DNA of 64,000 bases from an uncultured Clostridium sp. (GCA_947648215.1 CANSMW010000004.1:56380-120379); one strand, 5' to 3'. Positions 38,225 through 47,458 are shown, counted from the first letter of the stretch. Notes: generated by a model not told the origin, from the sequence alone. Translations and numbers: made by a program.

Positions 38225-38253
38225 CAGGTTGATGTGGGCATCAACCTCTACAA
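38225..38253. repeat. short palindrome, GTCGATGTGGGC family
   Basis: AGGTTGATGTGGGCATCAACCT with a CTACA tail: a hairpin matching the copies at 7039 and 58199. Confidence 0.6.
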
Positions 38254-38256
38254 TGT

Positions 38257-39111
38257 TTAAATTTGCAAACCACATATTTCTAGCATAATTCCTGCCACTA
38301 CTCCAATGACATATAATAATCCAATAATACTTGCATTTTCTTTTATGTTTTTGTTTACTTTACAAAGGATTAGAATTCCTACTCCTGCTCCTACTAATAA
38401 TCCTGCAAGCATGGTTGAAACTGTAATTACACCAGATAAGTATAATTGTGTTAGTAAAACAGAGGATGCACAATTGGGTATAAGTCCGATTATTCCTGCT
38501 AAGATTGGTCCTAGGATTGGCTTATTTAAAATAAGGTTTGCTATTGTTTCTTCTCCAATTAGATAAATAACCGTATTTAAAATAAAAGATATGATAAGAA
38601 TGTAGATAAATACACTAATGGTGTGTTTTATAGAAGATTTTAGAATTCCCTCCTCTTCACAATGGCAATGTTCATGTTCACAAACTTCGGTAATTTTATT
38701 TTTCTCTTCTTGTTTAATAAATTTTCTTACTACAAAATCAATGATACATCCTGCTAGCATTCCTATTAGTAATTTCACGGCTAAAATTTTTACTATCACT
38801 TGAGCTGGTACTGCTTCGGATAAAAGAATAGGTAACATTTCATCAGAAGTAGATAGAAAAATCGCAATTAATGTTCCTAGTGTAATAATTCTTCCTGCAT
38901 ATAGATTAGCTGCCATTGCCGAAAAACCACATTGTGGAAAAATTCCTAAAATGCTCCCCCATAGTGGTCCAAGCTCACCTGAGTTTTGCACAATATTTTT
39001 AGTTTTTTTGTTGGTTTTATGTTCAATATATTCCATTATAACATATGCCACAAATAAAAATGGCAATAACTTAACACTATCTTTTAGAGTATCTGTCACT
39101 ACTTCTAACAT
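38257..39111 (-). CDS. putative permease, ArsP-type/manganese transporter-like
   Basis: A polytopic membrane protein of 284 aa with about eight hydrophobic helices and two similar halves, each with a conserved Cys/Asn in a Pro-rich turn (GIFPQCGFSAMAANLYAG near residue 58; GLIPNCASSVLLTQLYLSG near 210). A His/Cys/Glu-rich loop between the halves (CEHEHCHCEEE near 144) suggests metal binding. This matches the family annotated as arsenic efflux or manganese transporters. The transported ion is uncertain. Confidence 0.75.
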   Translation of the reverse strand: MLEVVTDTLKDSVKLLPFLFVAYVIMEYIEHKTNKKTKNIVQNSGELGPLWGSILGIFPQCGFSAMAANLYAGRIITLGTLIAIFLSTSDEMLPILLSEAVPAQVIVKILAVKLLIGMLAGCIIDFVVRKFIKQEEKNKITEVCEHEHCHCEEEGILKSSIKHTISVFIYILIISFILNTVIYLIGEETIANLILNKPILGPILAGIIGLIPNCASSVLLTQLYLSGVITVSTMLAGLLVGAGVGILILCKVNKNIKENASIIGLLYVIGVVAGIMLEICGLQI

Positions 39112-39214
39112 ACCGTTCCCTTCTTTACTATAATCTCTCTATTGTATTTTATTTATATGTCTTTTTGGGGTAAAATTTAATAAACTTATATAACACTTTG
39201 CTATAATTGGATTG

Positions 39215-40333
39215 TTAAAATTCTCCAAACCTCTCCCATTTTTGTTTTACAATTTCATCTACAATTCTTTTACTTGCCAAACCATCTCCATATGGGTTTG
39301 GCGCTTTACTCATTTTTTCGTATTCTTCTTTATTTTCTAGTAATTCCTTTGTGGCTTGGTAAATTTTTTCTTCGTTTGTTCCTACTAATTTTAAAGTTCC
39401 AGCAGTTACTCCTTCTGGTCTTTCTGTGGTATTTCTAAGAACAAGTACTGGTTTTCCCATCGAAGGTGCCTCTTCTTGAATTCCCCCACTATCGGTTAAT
39501 ACCAAATACGAACGGTTAATAAAATTGTGAAAATCAAATACATCCAATGGTTCAATTAACTTAATTCTCTCTTGCTTATCAAATAATTTTTCTACTGTTT
39601 TTCGAATTTCTGGGTTTTTGTGCATTGGGTAAATCACGACCACTTCTTTGTGTTCTTCTATGGTTCTTTTTACTGCATTAAATATATTTTCTAATGGCTT
39701 TCCTAAATTTTCTCTTCTATGTGCCGTTAATAGAATAATTTTATAATCTTTTAATTCCTCTAAAATATCATTTTGGTAATTCTCTTGTATGGTCGTTTTT
39801 AGTGCATCAATTGCTGTGTTTCCTGTTACAATAATGCTCTCATCTTTTTTGTTTTCTTTTAATAAATTTTCCTTTGTTTCCTTGGTTGGAGCAAAATTTA
39901 AGTCTGCTAAGTTACTTACCATTTGTCTACTCATTTCCTCTGGATATGGTGCATATTTACGGTAAGTTCGAAGCCCTGCTTCTACATGTCCAATAGGAAT
40001 TTGCCTATAATATGCTGCAAGTGCTGCTGCAAAGGTTGTTGTGGTATCACCATGTACTAAAATAATATCTGGCTTTGCTTTTATTAAGACTTCTTCCATT
40101 CCTTTTAACACACGTGTTGTTATATCGGTTAAGGTTTGTTTTTCATGCATGATATTTAAGTCAAAGTCTGGTACAATATCAAATGCTTTTAGTACTTGGT
40201 CTAGCATTTGCCTATGTTGCCCTGTTACACATACAATTGGTGTGGTTTCTTCTCTTTTTTCTAATTCTTTTATAACTGGTGCTAATTTAATTGCTTCTGG
40301 TCTTGTCCCAAAGATTACCATTACTTTTATCAT
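39215..40333 (-). CDS. wecB: UDP-N-acetylglucosamine 2-epimerase (non-hydrolysing)
   Basis: Converts UDP-GlcNAc to UDP-ManNAc for teichoic acid linkage units. GT-B-like fold with FGTRPEAIKLAPVI at the N-terminus, the catalytic region VHGDTTTTFAAALAA and VEAGLRT, TAHRRENLG near residue 208 and SGGIQEEAPSMGKPVLVLR near 285. Length (372 aa) is typical. Its start overlaps the stop of the TagA gene by 4 bp (ATGA), so the two are translationally coupled and form a ManNAc-transfer module. Confidence 0.95.
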   Translation of the reverse strand: MIKVMVIFGTRPEAIKLAPVIKELEKREETTPIVCVTGQHRQMLDQVLKAFDIVPDFDLNIMHEKQTLTDITTRVLKGMEEVLIKAKPDIILVHGDTTTTFAAALAAYYRQIPIGHVEAGLRTYRKYAPYPEEMSRQMVSNLADLNFAPTKETKENLLKENKKDESIIVTGNTAIDALKTTIQENYQNDILEELKDYKIILLTAHRRENLGKPLENIFNAVKRTIEEHKEVVVIYPMHKNPEIRKTVEKLFDKQERIKLIEPLDVFDFHNFINRSYLVLTDSGGIQEEAPSMGKPVLVLRNTTERPEGVTAGTLKLVGTNEEKIYQATKELLENKEEYEKMSKAPNPYGDGLASKRIVDEIVKQKWERFGEF

Positions 40334-41064
40334 TTTTTTCCTCTTTCTTTCATGATTTTAAAAATATATCGTATGTTACTATTAAAAAATCGTTTTAACC
40401 TGTTTGGTTCTTTAGTAATGCGGTATAGCCATTCTAAATTTAATTTTACAAAAAAGCTTGGTGCTCTTTTCTTATCCCCACTAATGACATCAAAACTTCC
40501 ACCTACTCCAACAAAAATGCCTTTATCAAATTTCTCATAGTGTTTACTAATTAATTTTTCTTGCCTTGGAATTCCTAACGCAACCAAAATCACATCTGGT
40601 TTCTTTTCTAACATATCTACAAATACATCGTCTTTATCTTCTACATAGCCATCCACTGCACCTACTAATTTTGCATTGGGATAATCTCTTGAAATAGTTT
40701 CTTTCATCTTTTCAATTACTTCTGGTTTTGCTCCTAATAAGTATATGCTTTTACCAAGCTCATTACAATAGGATAACAGTTTTGTTGCTAAATCTACCCC
40801 TAATACTCGATGTTCTAAATTCATTTTAAGAAGCCTTGCTCCCTTAATAACCCCTATTCCATCTGCTACAATTGTCGTATGAGGATTTAATAAAATCTCA
40901 CGAAATTCACTATCTTTCTCAGCAAACATTAAGGTTTCTGGATTTGCTGTTACAATTAATCTTTTTTCTTCTTGCATTAAACACTGTTTCATCTTTTCAA
41001 AAAATTCGTCTTGTGGTATATTTTCTATTTTTTTAAAATATTCTCTCATACTTAAGTTCCTCAC
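40330..41064 (-). CDS. tagA: WecG/TagA/CpsF glycosyltransferase (N-acetylmannosaminyltransferase)
   Basis: Transfers ManNAc from UDP-ManNAc to lipid-linked GlcNAc, the committed step of wall teichoic acid linkage. Residues 55-200 hold the family core: TIVADGIGVIKGARLL, YLLGAKPEVIEKM, ILVALGIPRQEKLI and FVGVGGSFDVISGDKKRAP. The C-terminus (NLEWLYRITKEPNRLKRFF) is typical and membrane-associating. At 244 aa it is complete. It is coupled to the downstream wecB by a 4-bp overlap, so substrate supply and use are co-expressed. Confidence 0.92.
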   Translation of the reverse strand: MRNLSMREYFKKIENIPQDEFFEKMKQCLMQEEKRLIVTANPETLMFAEKDSEFREILLNPHTTIVADGIGVIKGARLLKMNLEHRVLGVDLATKLLSYCNELGKSIYLLGAKPEVIEKMKETISRDYPNAKLVGAVDGYVEDKDDVFVDMLEKKPDVILVALGIPRQEKLISKHYEKFDKGIFVGVGGSFDVISGDKKRAPSFFVKLNLEWLYRITKEPNRLKRFFNSNIRYIFKIMKERGKK

Positions 41065-41192
41065 TATCTAAAAAACATGTAGTTCCTACATGTTTTTTAT
41101 TATACCATTGACAATCCTCCTTCGTCAAGAGCTTAATCTATTTGCGTATTTCTTCGTAACTAATTCAGTAATCTTTTTATACTAGTCATTTC

Positions 41193-41460
41193 TTAGAGGT
41201 GTAAAACTAATTTCAGTATTATCAACAAGATTACCCCGGGGGACTCCTAATATGCCAGTGAAAATTGCGGTAATATAATTAATTCCTATATGAAATTCAA
41301 AGAAGCCTCCTACTAAGTTAATTAAATAAAGCATAAGTGCACCTATACATGAATTTAAGATTAGTTTTAAAATACTTTTTACAGGCAAAATAAAAATTCT
41401 ACCAAACAGAAATAAAAAGCAAATACATGCAATGTATATAATAATGGTATTGGTTTCCAA
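41193..41460 (-). CDS. bofA: sigma-K processing regulator BofA, needs +1 shift at CGG
   Basis: Small integral membrane inhibitor of SpoIVFB in the forespore checkpoint. It opens METNTIIIYIACICFLFLFG and has the family's NSCIGALMLYLINLVGG segment. After residue 74 (ILGVP) the frame meets CGG at 41236-41238. Skipping the C gives Gly-Val-Ile-Leu-Leu-Ile-Ile-Leu-Lys-Leu-Val-Leu, the hydrophobic C-terminal helix of BofA with the GVPG turn, ending at 41193. The restored 88 aa matches the Bacillus length. The unshifted tail (RGNLVDNTEISF) is polar and would lack the C-terminal helix. The other partners are spoIVFA/FB at 18775-20564. Confidence 0.9.
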
Positions 41461-41565
41461 TGAAAATCACCTCATCCTTTTTACCATATTATGATACTGC
41501 ATGTACAAATATTCTTGTTTTATTTTTACTTTTCTTAAAGTCTTTCACTAGCTTCAAATTCTTTT

Positions 41566-41886
41566 TTATCCTGCCTCAATTTCCTCATTATATTGCTTTT
41601 TTCGGATTTCAATTTCTTTTATCATATCAATCATCACACCGTTTTTCTTTGCCTTTTTTAGTAAATAATTTAGTTTCGATTGATTGGCTTTTATTTGATA
41701 TAGATAGTAATCAATCAAATCTCCTTCTGCAAATTCGTAGTTTTTATTGGAATCTCTTAAATCTTGTTTTGTTTTTATAATACATTTAATTAATTCGACA
41801 TCCAATTCCTCTTCGGTTTTTTCGATTAATTTCTTTTCTTTTACAAATTCTTCATGCATATATAACCCATTCCCTTCTTTTTCCAC
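41566..41886 (-). CDS. DUF2508-family protein (YaaL-like)
   Basis: A 106-aa helical, charged protein: EELDVELIKCIIKTKQDLRD, then YEFAEGDLIDYYLYQIKANQSKLNYLLKKAKKNG, the pattern of the YaaL/DUF2508 family that lies next to bofA in Bacillus. That gene order holds here and supports the call. Function unknown. Confidence 0.8.
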   Translation of the reverse strand: MEKEGNGLYMHEEFVKEKKLIEKTEEELDVELIKCIIKTKQDLRDSNKNYEFAEGDLIDYYLYQIKANQSKLNYLLKKAKKNGVMIDMIKEIEIRKKQYNEEIEAG

Positions 41887-41973
41887 TTCTCCAAGGTACT
41901 TTACTCTTTAAAACATTTCCCTTTTTCCTTTATAATTATCGTTATTATATGCACTTTTTTCCAAAATATTCTT

Positions 41974-42828
41974 TTAATGAAATATTTGGTATAAAAGAAT
42001 TCCAATACTTTGAATGATAAACAAATTTAAGGTATTTGAGGTTAGTAAGTTATTGGTTGCTTCAATTACTCCCAAACGTTCCTTACTTTCTTTTTTATGA
42101 TGTTTTTGAGCTTCAAAAAAAGTAATTAGTTCTGGAATACTCGTAATAAACCCTAAAGCGATTCCCACCAACACTTGTGGAACATTGAAACGTACACATA
42201 AATTTTCTAATGTATTACTTAAGGCATTTCCAACCATAAATAAAAATATTCCTGTTAATACTAGATAAATCGAATACCTTACTATTAATTTCTTTTTTCC
42301 TCTAATCCATTTTGCCTCTTCTTCAATTTCTGCGATTTCGCTATTTACTTCATTTTCTAAATAAAGTTTATGTGTGTTATGATTAATATAGTAAAAAAGG
42401 AAAAACAATGCAATTAATAAAAATGAAACAAATCCATTTACCTCCATATTTGTGGCAATTAATCCAATCGGAATAAGAATTGTAAAAACCACTAACACCA
42501 AATCAATGGTTAAAGCTCTATTTCTTAGCACTTTCCCATTTTTATTTATTTTTACACTAACTACATATTGTATAAAATTAATTACATTAGAGCTTACAAT
42601 ATTATAAATACTTGTCCCAATCAAGCCCGCAACTGATGCAAAACTAACACTCAATAATTCTGGTACAGAAGTAGCAATTCCTGCTAAATTTCCTACTGTT
42701 TTTGCTTTTAGATTAATACTTTCTGCTAGTCTTCTTAACACTGGTACTAATATGTATTTTGAAATTGCTACAATCATTAAAGAATACAAAACAAACAATA
42801 CCATTTCCCATAATAAATCCATACCCAT
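41974..42828 (-). CDS. calcium/cation antiporter-like membrane protein
   Basis: A 284-aa membrane protein with about nine hydrophobic helices in two homologous halves. The paired alpha-repeat motifs GNLAGIATSVPELLSVSF (near residue 44) and GIALGFITSIPELITFFEAQ (near 220), each with the conserved S/T-x-PEL, are the hallmark of the CaCA (Na+/Ca2+ exchanger) superfamily. A charged loop (about 150-180) separates the halves. The transported ion is not clear. Confidence 0.82.
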   Translation of the reverse strand: MGMDLLWEMVLFVLYSLMIVAISKYILVPVLRRLAESINLKAKTVGNLAGIATSVPELLSVSFASVAGLIGTSIYNIVSSNVINFIQYVVSVKINKNGKVLRNRALTIDLVLVVFTILIPIGLIATNMEVNGFVSFLLIALFFLFYYINHNTHKLYLENEVNSEIAEIEEEAKWIRGKKKLIVRYSIYLVLTGIFLFMVGNALSNTLENLCVRFNVPQVLVGIALGFITSIPELITFFEAQKHHKKESKERLGVIEATNNLLTSNTLNLFIIQSIGILLYQIFH

Positions 42829-43046
42829 TTCCTCCTAATTCTCTTTTAACCTTTTCTTATTCGTTCCTCATGATTTCAACATTGATTGTATATAAAGTAT
42901 TTACCATATTTTAAAATCTAATCTTTTTCTTCTTTTTCCATTATATCATTTTTATGTCGGATGTCGTCGTTTTTTTTATGAATATCTCTTTCTTTTTTCG
43001 GTAATACTTTTGTTACAAGTATATTCGTATGAAGGAGGCTTTTTCA

Positions 43047-43820
43047 TTGATTCGAAAAGTAGAAATTAGTAATGTAGATACTTCCAAACTTCCCGTTCTT
43101 TCTAATGAAGAAAAAAACGCATTATTTCTTAAAATAAAAGAAGGAGATCTAGAAGCAAGAGAACGATTTATTCATGGAAATTTAAGATTGGTATTAAGCG
43201 TATTGCAACGTTTTAGTGGCAGATGTGAAAATATGGATGATTTATTTCAAGTTGGTTGTGTAGGATTAATTAAATCCATTGATAATTTTGATTTATCCCT
43301 AAATGTTCAGTTTTCTACCTATGCGGTTCCTATGATTATTGGAGAAATTAGAAGATACCTTCGTGACAATAACCCCATAAGAGTAAGTCGCTCGATTCGC
43401 GATTTAGCATATAAGGCACTTCAAGCAAAAGAAAAACTAACAAAAGAATTAAATAAAGAACCCACTGTCGACCAAATTGCAAAAGAAGTGGGCGTTCCTC
43501 GTGAAGAAATTGTATTTAGTTTTGAGGCCATTCAAGACCCTTTGTCTTTACAAGAACCGGTGTATAATGACGGTAGTGAAAGTCTATACATTATGGACCA
43601 AGTAAGCGACCACAAAGAAAGTGATGAACACTGGGCAGATTCTCTTACCATAGAACAAGCCATGAAACGATTAAATGAACGTGAAAAAATGATTATCACC
43701 AAACGCTTTTTTGACGGTCGAACCCAAATGGAAGTAGCAAAAGAAATTGGCATCAGCCAAGCCCAAGTATCTAGGCTAGAAAAAGATGCTATTGGTAGGA
43801 TTAAGAAATTGTATAAGTAA
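43047..43820 (+). CDS. sigG: RNA polymerase sigma-G factor
   Basis: Forespore-specific late sporulation sigma factor. The start is the TTG at 43047, eight bases after GGAGG, giving MIRKVEISNVDTSKLPVLSN, the family N-terminus; the ATG at 43029 lies upstream of the ribosome site. Region 2 (NLRLVLSVLQRFSGRCENMDD) and region 4 (MEVAKEIGISQAQVSRLEKDA) are intact. In Bacillus it follows spoIIGA-sigE on one strand, but here it is convergent with sigE, separated by a palindrome at 43822. It has no in-frame CGG, in contrast to sigE. Confidence 0.94.
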   Translation: MIRKVEISNVDTSKLPVLSNEEKNALFLKIKEGDLEARERFIHGNLRLVLSVLQRFSGRCENMDDLFQVGCVGLIKSIDNFDLSLNVQFSTYAVPMIIGEIRRYLRDNNPIRVSRSIRDLAYKALQAKEKLTKELNKEPTVDQIAKEVGVPREEIVFSFEAIQDPLSLQEPVYNDGSESLYIMDQVSDHKESDEHWADSLTIEQAMKRLNEREKMIITKRFFDGRTQMEVAKEIGISQAQVSRLEKDAIGRIKKLYK

Positions 43821-43821
43821 A

Positions 43822-43863
43822 ATGCCTGTAGGGGTTGCACATTGTGCAACCCCTACAGGCATT
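43822..43863. terminator. long palindrome between sigG and sigE (bidirectional terminator)
   Basis: AATGCCTGTAGGGGTTGCAC and its perfect complement form an unusually long stem of about 20 bp with a tiny loop. It belongs loosely to the short-palindrome family (CCCCTAC tails). It separates two convergent sporulation sigma genes, ending both. Confidence 0.75.
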
Positions 43864-44602
43864 CTACCCTGTCTTACTCATAATATCTTTTTTCATTTTA
43901 TTAATTATTTTTTTCTCTAATCTTGAAATATAACTCTGCGAAATGCCTAGCATGTCGGCTACTTCTTTTTGTGTTTTTTCGTTTCCACTAATAAAACCAA
44001 ATCGTAGTTCCATAATATTTTTTTCTCGGTTATTTAATTTTTGCATAGAGGCTCGTAGCAATTTCTTATCCACTTCATCTTCTATGGCTCTTGAGGTAAC
44101 ATCTCCGGTCAGTTCCTAAAATATCAGAAAGTAGTAGTTCGTTTCCGTCTCCATCTTGGTTTAGTGGCTCATCTATGGAGATTTCTCCTTTTAATTTATT
44201 GCTTCTTCTTAAATACATGAGGATTTCATTTTCGATACAGCGAGAAGCATAGGTAGCAAGTTTGATGTTTTTATCGGTATTAAACGTATTGATGGCTTTC
44301 ATCAAACCAATGGTTCCAATCGAAATTAAATCTTCAATTCCAATTCCTGTGTTTTCAAACTTCTTAGCAATATACACAACAAGCCTTAAGTTTCTTTCTA
44401 CTAACGTCTTTCTTACCGATTCATCACCAGAAGCAAGTTTTGCTAATATTTCTTCCTCTTCTTCTTTTTCTAATGGTGGTGGCAAAGTTTGGCTTCCCCC
44501 TATATAAAAAATAGGAGTTTCCTCAATTTGTTCACTATTTTTGTCCATATATTTTACATATATGGTATTAATTCGCTCCTTTAAAACTTGCAAAATGTTC
44601 AT
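43864..44602 (-). CDS. sigE: RNA polymerase sigma-E factor, needs +1 shift at CGG
   Basis: Mother-cell early sporulation sigma factor, made as a pro-protein. The start is the ATG at 44602 ([20 protein letters not shown]). Region 2 ([20 protein letters not shown]) is intact. After residue 165 (SDILGTD) the frame meets CGG at 44105-44107; skipping the C gives [17 protein letters not shown], matching the sigma-E family into region 4 ([10 protein letters not shown] ... [19 protein letters not shown]). The restored 245 aa is normal. The unshifted product ends eight codons on and lacks region 4, so it could not bind a -35 element. It lies downstream of spoIIGA, overlapping its end by 35 bp. Confidence 0.93.
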
Positions 44603-45503
44603 AATTCCCACACCTTTCTATCATATCAATTCCAACAAGCCCCGTATAGGCTCCGTTTTTGGTTAAATTCTTTTCATATATTCCTATTATTGCCTCCTTG
44701 ATGGTTTCGGTTCTTTCCTCTGTTTCAATTTCTACCTTATCGGTTAGAAAACCAAGTAACAATCCATTTTGTTTGCCTAGTGAAGAAAATGGAATCATAC
44801 GAAATTTTAGTTTATATTCGGTTGGCATATTGGATAAAATTTCACTTTTTTTGCCTTCTAAAATTTCGTTAAGATGAAGAAGTAGTTCACTTGGCAACAA
44901 CTCTTCTAATTCTACTGCTTCTACTACAATCACTGGCATTCCACTAATTGGGTCTTTTAATAGATTTCCCGTATCAATAAAGGCTTTTATGGTTTTGGTT
45001 TTATCCCTGATGTGAAGAGTTAGGTTACAAAACATATCCTTTTTAGAAAGCCTTCCTTTTACCACTTTAAATGCAATGGTTACAATTACAAACCCTACTA
45101 CTCCACCAAGAAGAGCTATTTTTATTGGATAGGTTCCTGTTAATACCCCATTTCTTATTAAAATATCTTGTGGTTTAATAAAGTAAAGAAGCGCAAATGC
45201 ACATCCCCCAAAGGCAAACGATACCAAATAAAATAAAAGTAGTTGTTTTATCAATTGTTTGACATTGGAAGAGCGAAAGGCAATATATACCATCATAACC
45301 GATAAGAGTATTTTCATAATGAAATTGGAATATATGGTAGGTAATGAAGCAAATGTCAAAACCGAATAAATTCCTCCTATTAGACTTGCTAAAAAAATTC
45401 GGATTGCTTTTATGTTACATCTTATAATTAGTCCTGTAGCAAACAATATAATATAGTTCATGCACAAATTCTCTAGTAAAATAATATCTAAATATATTGT
45501 CAA
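44568..45503 (-). CDS. spoIIGA: sporulation sigma-E factor-processing peptidase SpoIIGA
   Basis: Membrane aspartic protease that cleaves pro-sigma-E. Five hydrophobic helices occupy residues 1-155, then a cytoplasmic protease domain with the DTG active-site motif, [22 protein letters not shown], near residue 178. The C-terminal domain holds [17 protein letters not shown]. The 311-aa length is normal. Its substrate sigE follows and overlaps, the conserved arrangement. No in-frame CGG. Confidence 0.93.
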   Translation of the reverse strand: MTIYLDIILLENLCMNYIILFATGLIIRCNIKAIRIFLASLIGGIYSVLTFASLPTIYSNFIMKILLSVMMVYIAFRSSNVKQLIKQLLLFYLVSFAFGGCAFALLYFIKPQDILIRNGVLTGTYPIKIALLGGVVGFVIVTIAFKVVKGRLSKKDMFCNLTLHIRDKTKTIKAFIDTGNLLKDPISGMPVIVVEAVELEELLPSELLLHLNEILEGKKSEILSNMPTEYKLKFRMIPFSSLGKQNGLLLGFLTDKVEIETEERTETIKEAIIGIYEKNLTKNGAYTGLVGIDMIERCGNYEHFASFKGAN

Positions 45504-45591
45504 GCCACTGTCCCCCTTCTTCTTATTCTCTTATGTCCTAATTGTACAACGTTTCTTTAAAAAAATGTGTCAAAACCTAGGGTAGAAAAAA

Positions 45592-45621
45592 AGAAATAAT
45601 CGAGCATTTTCGATTATTTCT
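45592..45621. terminator. bidirectional hairpin
   Basis: AGAAATAATCGA and TCGATTATTTCT form a perfect 12-bp stem between the pilin-like gene's stop and the spoIIGA start; it probably ends the former. Confidence 0.7.
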
Positions 45622-45634
45622 CTATATAATTATA

Positions 45635-47116
45635 CTATTTTCCAATTATGTATGCTGTTTCTACACTTGTCCCATCTCCATCTGTTATTTTTATAATATT
45701 AGACTTTAAAGAAATACAAGGACGAAGTCCATATGTATGTAAATTACCACCTGTAGTACCATCTGAACGTACTCGGCACATATTGTTACTGCCTAAATCG
45801 CTACTTGTAGCTACATTACGCACACGAAAAGATATACGAGATAGGTCTAAAAGTATATGACGAGATACTAGCCAGTACTTCTCTCCTGTTATCCACATAT
45901 TTGCTTTTTCTAATGCTATTTGATCTGTTATATAATTTGTGTCTTCTTCATAGCACCCTGTATCTTTTGTCCATCCAGTGGGTATTATGTATGATTCCGG
46001 TATAGAAACGGTATCTAGTTTATCTTGTATATTTCCTTCGCTATCTCTTAGCTTATTTTTATCTACAAACATTCCATTTCTTATGGTTGGTATGCTTCCT
46101 ACACATCTTCCGTCATATGCATATTCTCCATTTACATATTTTGAAGCTTCTTGATTTAATTTTTCAGTTATTCCATTATATATTATTTTTCCCTCTTCCC
46201 ATGTATCTCCTCCTAATGTGATATCTTCTCCTACATTTTTATCGGATATAATTTGCAATCCATATTCAGAATCTATTGGATATAATACTCTACATGTAAT
46301 TACTCCTACTCCTTTTACTCCTGTATCATATTTAATATAATCTCCTACTTTTAATTTTTTTACCGATATTATTTTTGGCTCCAACACAATGTGATTTGAA
46401 TTTTTACTTTTTCCTGTTTCGTTTTCAACTTTAAAATAGCAATCTCTTTGTACATTTGTTAATTCGATTTGTAATATTTCTGCTTTTATTTCTCTATGTT
46501 CAGAAGTATAGTTATAGATTTTATATGGTTTCTCATCAATCATTACTGTTAAATTCGTAATTCCTTCCGTTTTATCGATTGCTTCCATTTTTACGCTTAT
46601 AAAATCATCATTCTTTCCTATTACTGATATGGTTAACATCTCATTTAACTCAATCATGCTATTTTCATCTGGAATTGTATAATATATATCATTATCAAAT
46701 TGAATGCCTTTTATATAGTAAACAGCATGGCTTCTCTCATTAACAAGATACAAATCGGTAAAATCTATTGATGGATTTGTTTTATAGTTTTTATAATCTT
46801 TCCCATAGTTTAATGTAATATTCTCTAATGCCTCTAAATCAATAACATAATATGTGTCACTATCATTTGGATTTATGTGTTTTATATTATCTACATTATC
46901 ATATCTGCCTTCCAATTTTGGAATTCTATGATATCTTGAATAATATAAGTCTATTTTATCTTTTAATTTTTCAATATCTTGGTACATATTATTTAATTGT
47001 TTTATCTTGTTTCCTGTAGAAATATTATAAATTAGTGTAGTTGCGATTATTAGAATAATTGTAATTGCAATTATCAATGTTACTAGTGTAACACCCTTTT
47101 GATTTTTCTTTATCAT
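45635..47116 (-). CDS. prepilin-like surface protein
   Basis: Starts at the ATG 47116 behind GGAGG, then MIKKNQKGVTLVTLIIAITI: a class III prepilin signal (K-G cleavage, position +5 Leu rather than the usual Glu) and one long hydrophobic helix. The remaining 460 residues form an exported domain: a pilin-like stalk, Big/beta-sandwich-like repeats and a C-terminal region (NVATSSDLGSNNMCRVRSDG ... TYGLRPCISLKS) that I associate with gut-Firmicutes surface proteins but cannot name. No pilus assembly genes lie nearby. It may be a minor pseudopilin or adhesin. Confidence 0.65.
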   Translation of the reverse strand: MIKKNQKGVTLVTLIIAITIILIIATTLIYNISTGNKIKQLNNMYQDIEKLKDKIDLYYSRYHRIPKLEGRYDNVDNIKHINPNDSDTYYVIDLEALENITLNYGKDYKNYKTNPSIDFTDLYLVNERSHAVYYIKGIQFDNDIYYTIPDENSMIELNEMLTISVIGKNDDFISVKMEAIDKTEGITNLTVMIDEKPYKIYNYTSEHREIKAEILQIELTNVQRDCYFKVENETGKSKNSNHIVLEPKIISVKKLKVGDYIKYDTGVKGVGVITCRVLYPIDSEYGLQIISDKNVGEDITLGGDTWEEGKIIYNGITEKLNQEASKYVNGEYAYDGRCVGSIPTIRNGMFVDKNKLRDSEGNIQDKLDTVSIPESYIIPTGWTKDTGCYEEDTNYITDQIALEKANMWITGEKYWLVSRHILLDLSRISFRVRNVATSSDLGSNNMCRVRSDGTTGGNLHTYGLRPCISLKSNIIKITDGDGTSVETAYIIGK

Positions 47117-47249
47117 TTGCATTTCCTCCATTTTTCTATATATCTATATCTTACTATTAAATTAAATTTATTTCAATTGTTTTCTAAATTTTTTTCTTGG
47201 CATACTACAAATGTTACAATATAATATTTATAGTGAAAATATTCATTTA

Positions 47250-47322
47250 CGATCTATAGAGTCAAATGGTTAACTCGCTACACTCGGGTGTAGAATTGGA
47301 GGTTCGACTCCTCCTAGATCGA
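47250..47322 (+). tRNA. atypical tRNA, Pro-like (CGG anticodon), short anticodon arm
   Basis: The cloverleaf is clear: acceptor CGATCTA/TAGATCG (7 bp, perfect), D-stem GAGT/ACTC, T-arm GGAGG-TTCGACT-CCTCC, discriminator A. The C1-G72 pair, A73 and the G35 G36 anticodon bases match tRNA-Pro identity. However, the anticodon arm is 16 nt instead of 17: stem CTACA/TGTAG closes a 6-nt loop CTCGGG. Read with U33, the anticodon is CGG (codon CCG, Pro). The CCA end is not encoded. It may be functional with an unusual loop or decaying. A terminator hairpin follows at once. Confidence 0.65.
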
Positions 47323-47324
47323 TT

Positions 47325-47352
47325 AAAGAGCATTCTTTTTTGAATGCTCTTT
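47325..47352 (+). terminator. tRNA terminator hairpin
   Basis: AAAGAGCATTC and GAATGCTCTTT form an 11-bp stem with a T-rich loop just past the Pro-like tRNA. Confidence 0.8.
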
Positions 47353-47357
47353 AATAT

Positions 47358-47432
47358 TGGTGACCCCTACGGGAATCGAACCCATGATTCAGCCTTGAGA
47401 GGGCTGCGTCTTAACCGCTTGACCAAGGGGCC
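47358..47432 (-). tRNA. tRNA-Glu (CTC anticodon), CCA encoded
   Basis: Acceptor GGCCCCT/AGGGGTC with one G-T pair, D-arm GTCAAGCGGTTAAGAC, anticodon stem CAGCC/GGCTG with a 7-nt loop CTCTCAA (anticodon CTC, codon GAG) and a T-arm with TTCGATT. It ends A-CCA. Confidence 0.92.
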
Positions 47433-47458
47433 TTATTGTGTAACTGGCAAGATTTCTT

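Noticed and set aside
47250..47322. The odd tRNA as the direct decoder of CGGN
   Set aside because: Its loop (CTCGGG) pairs with CCG; it has no CCG triplet needed to pair with CGG.
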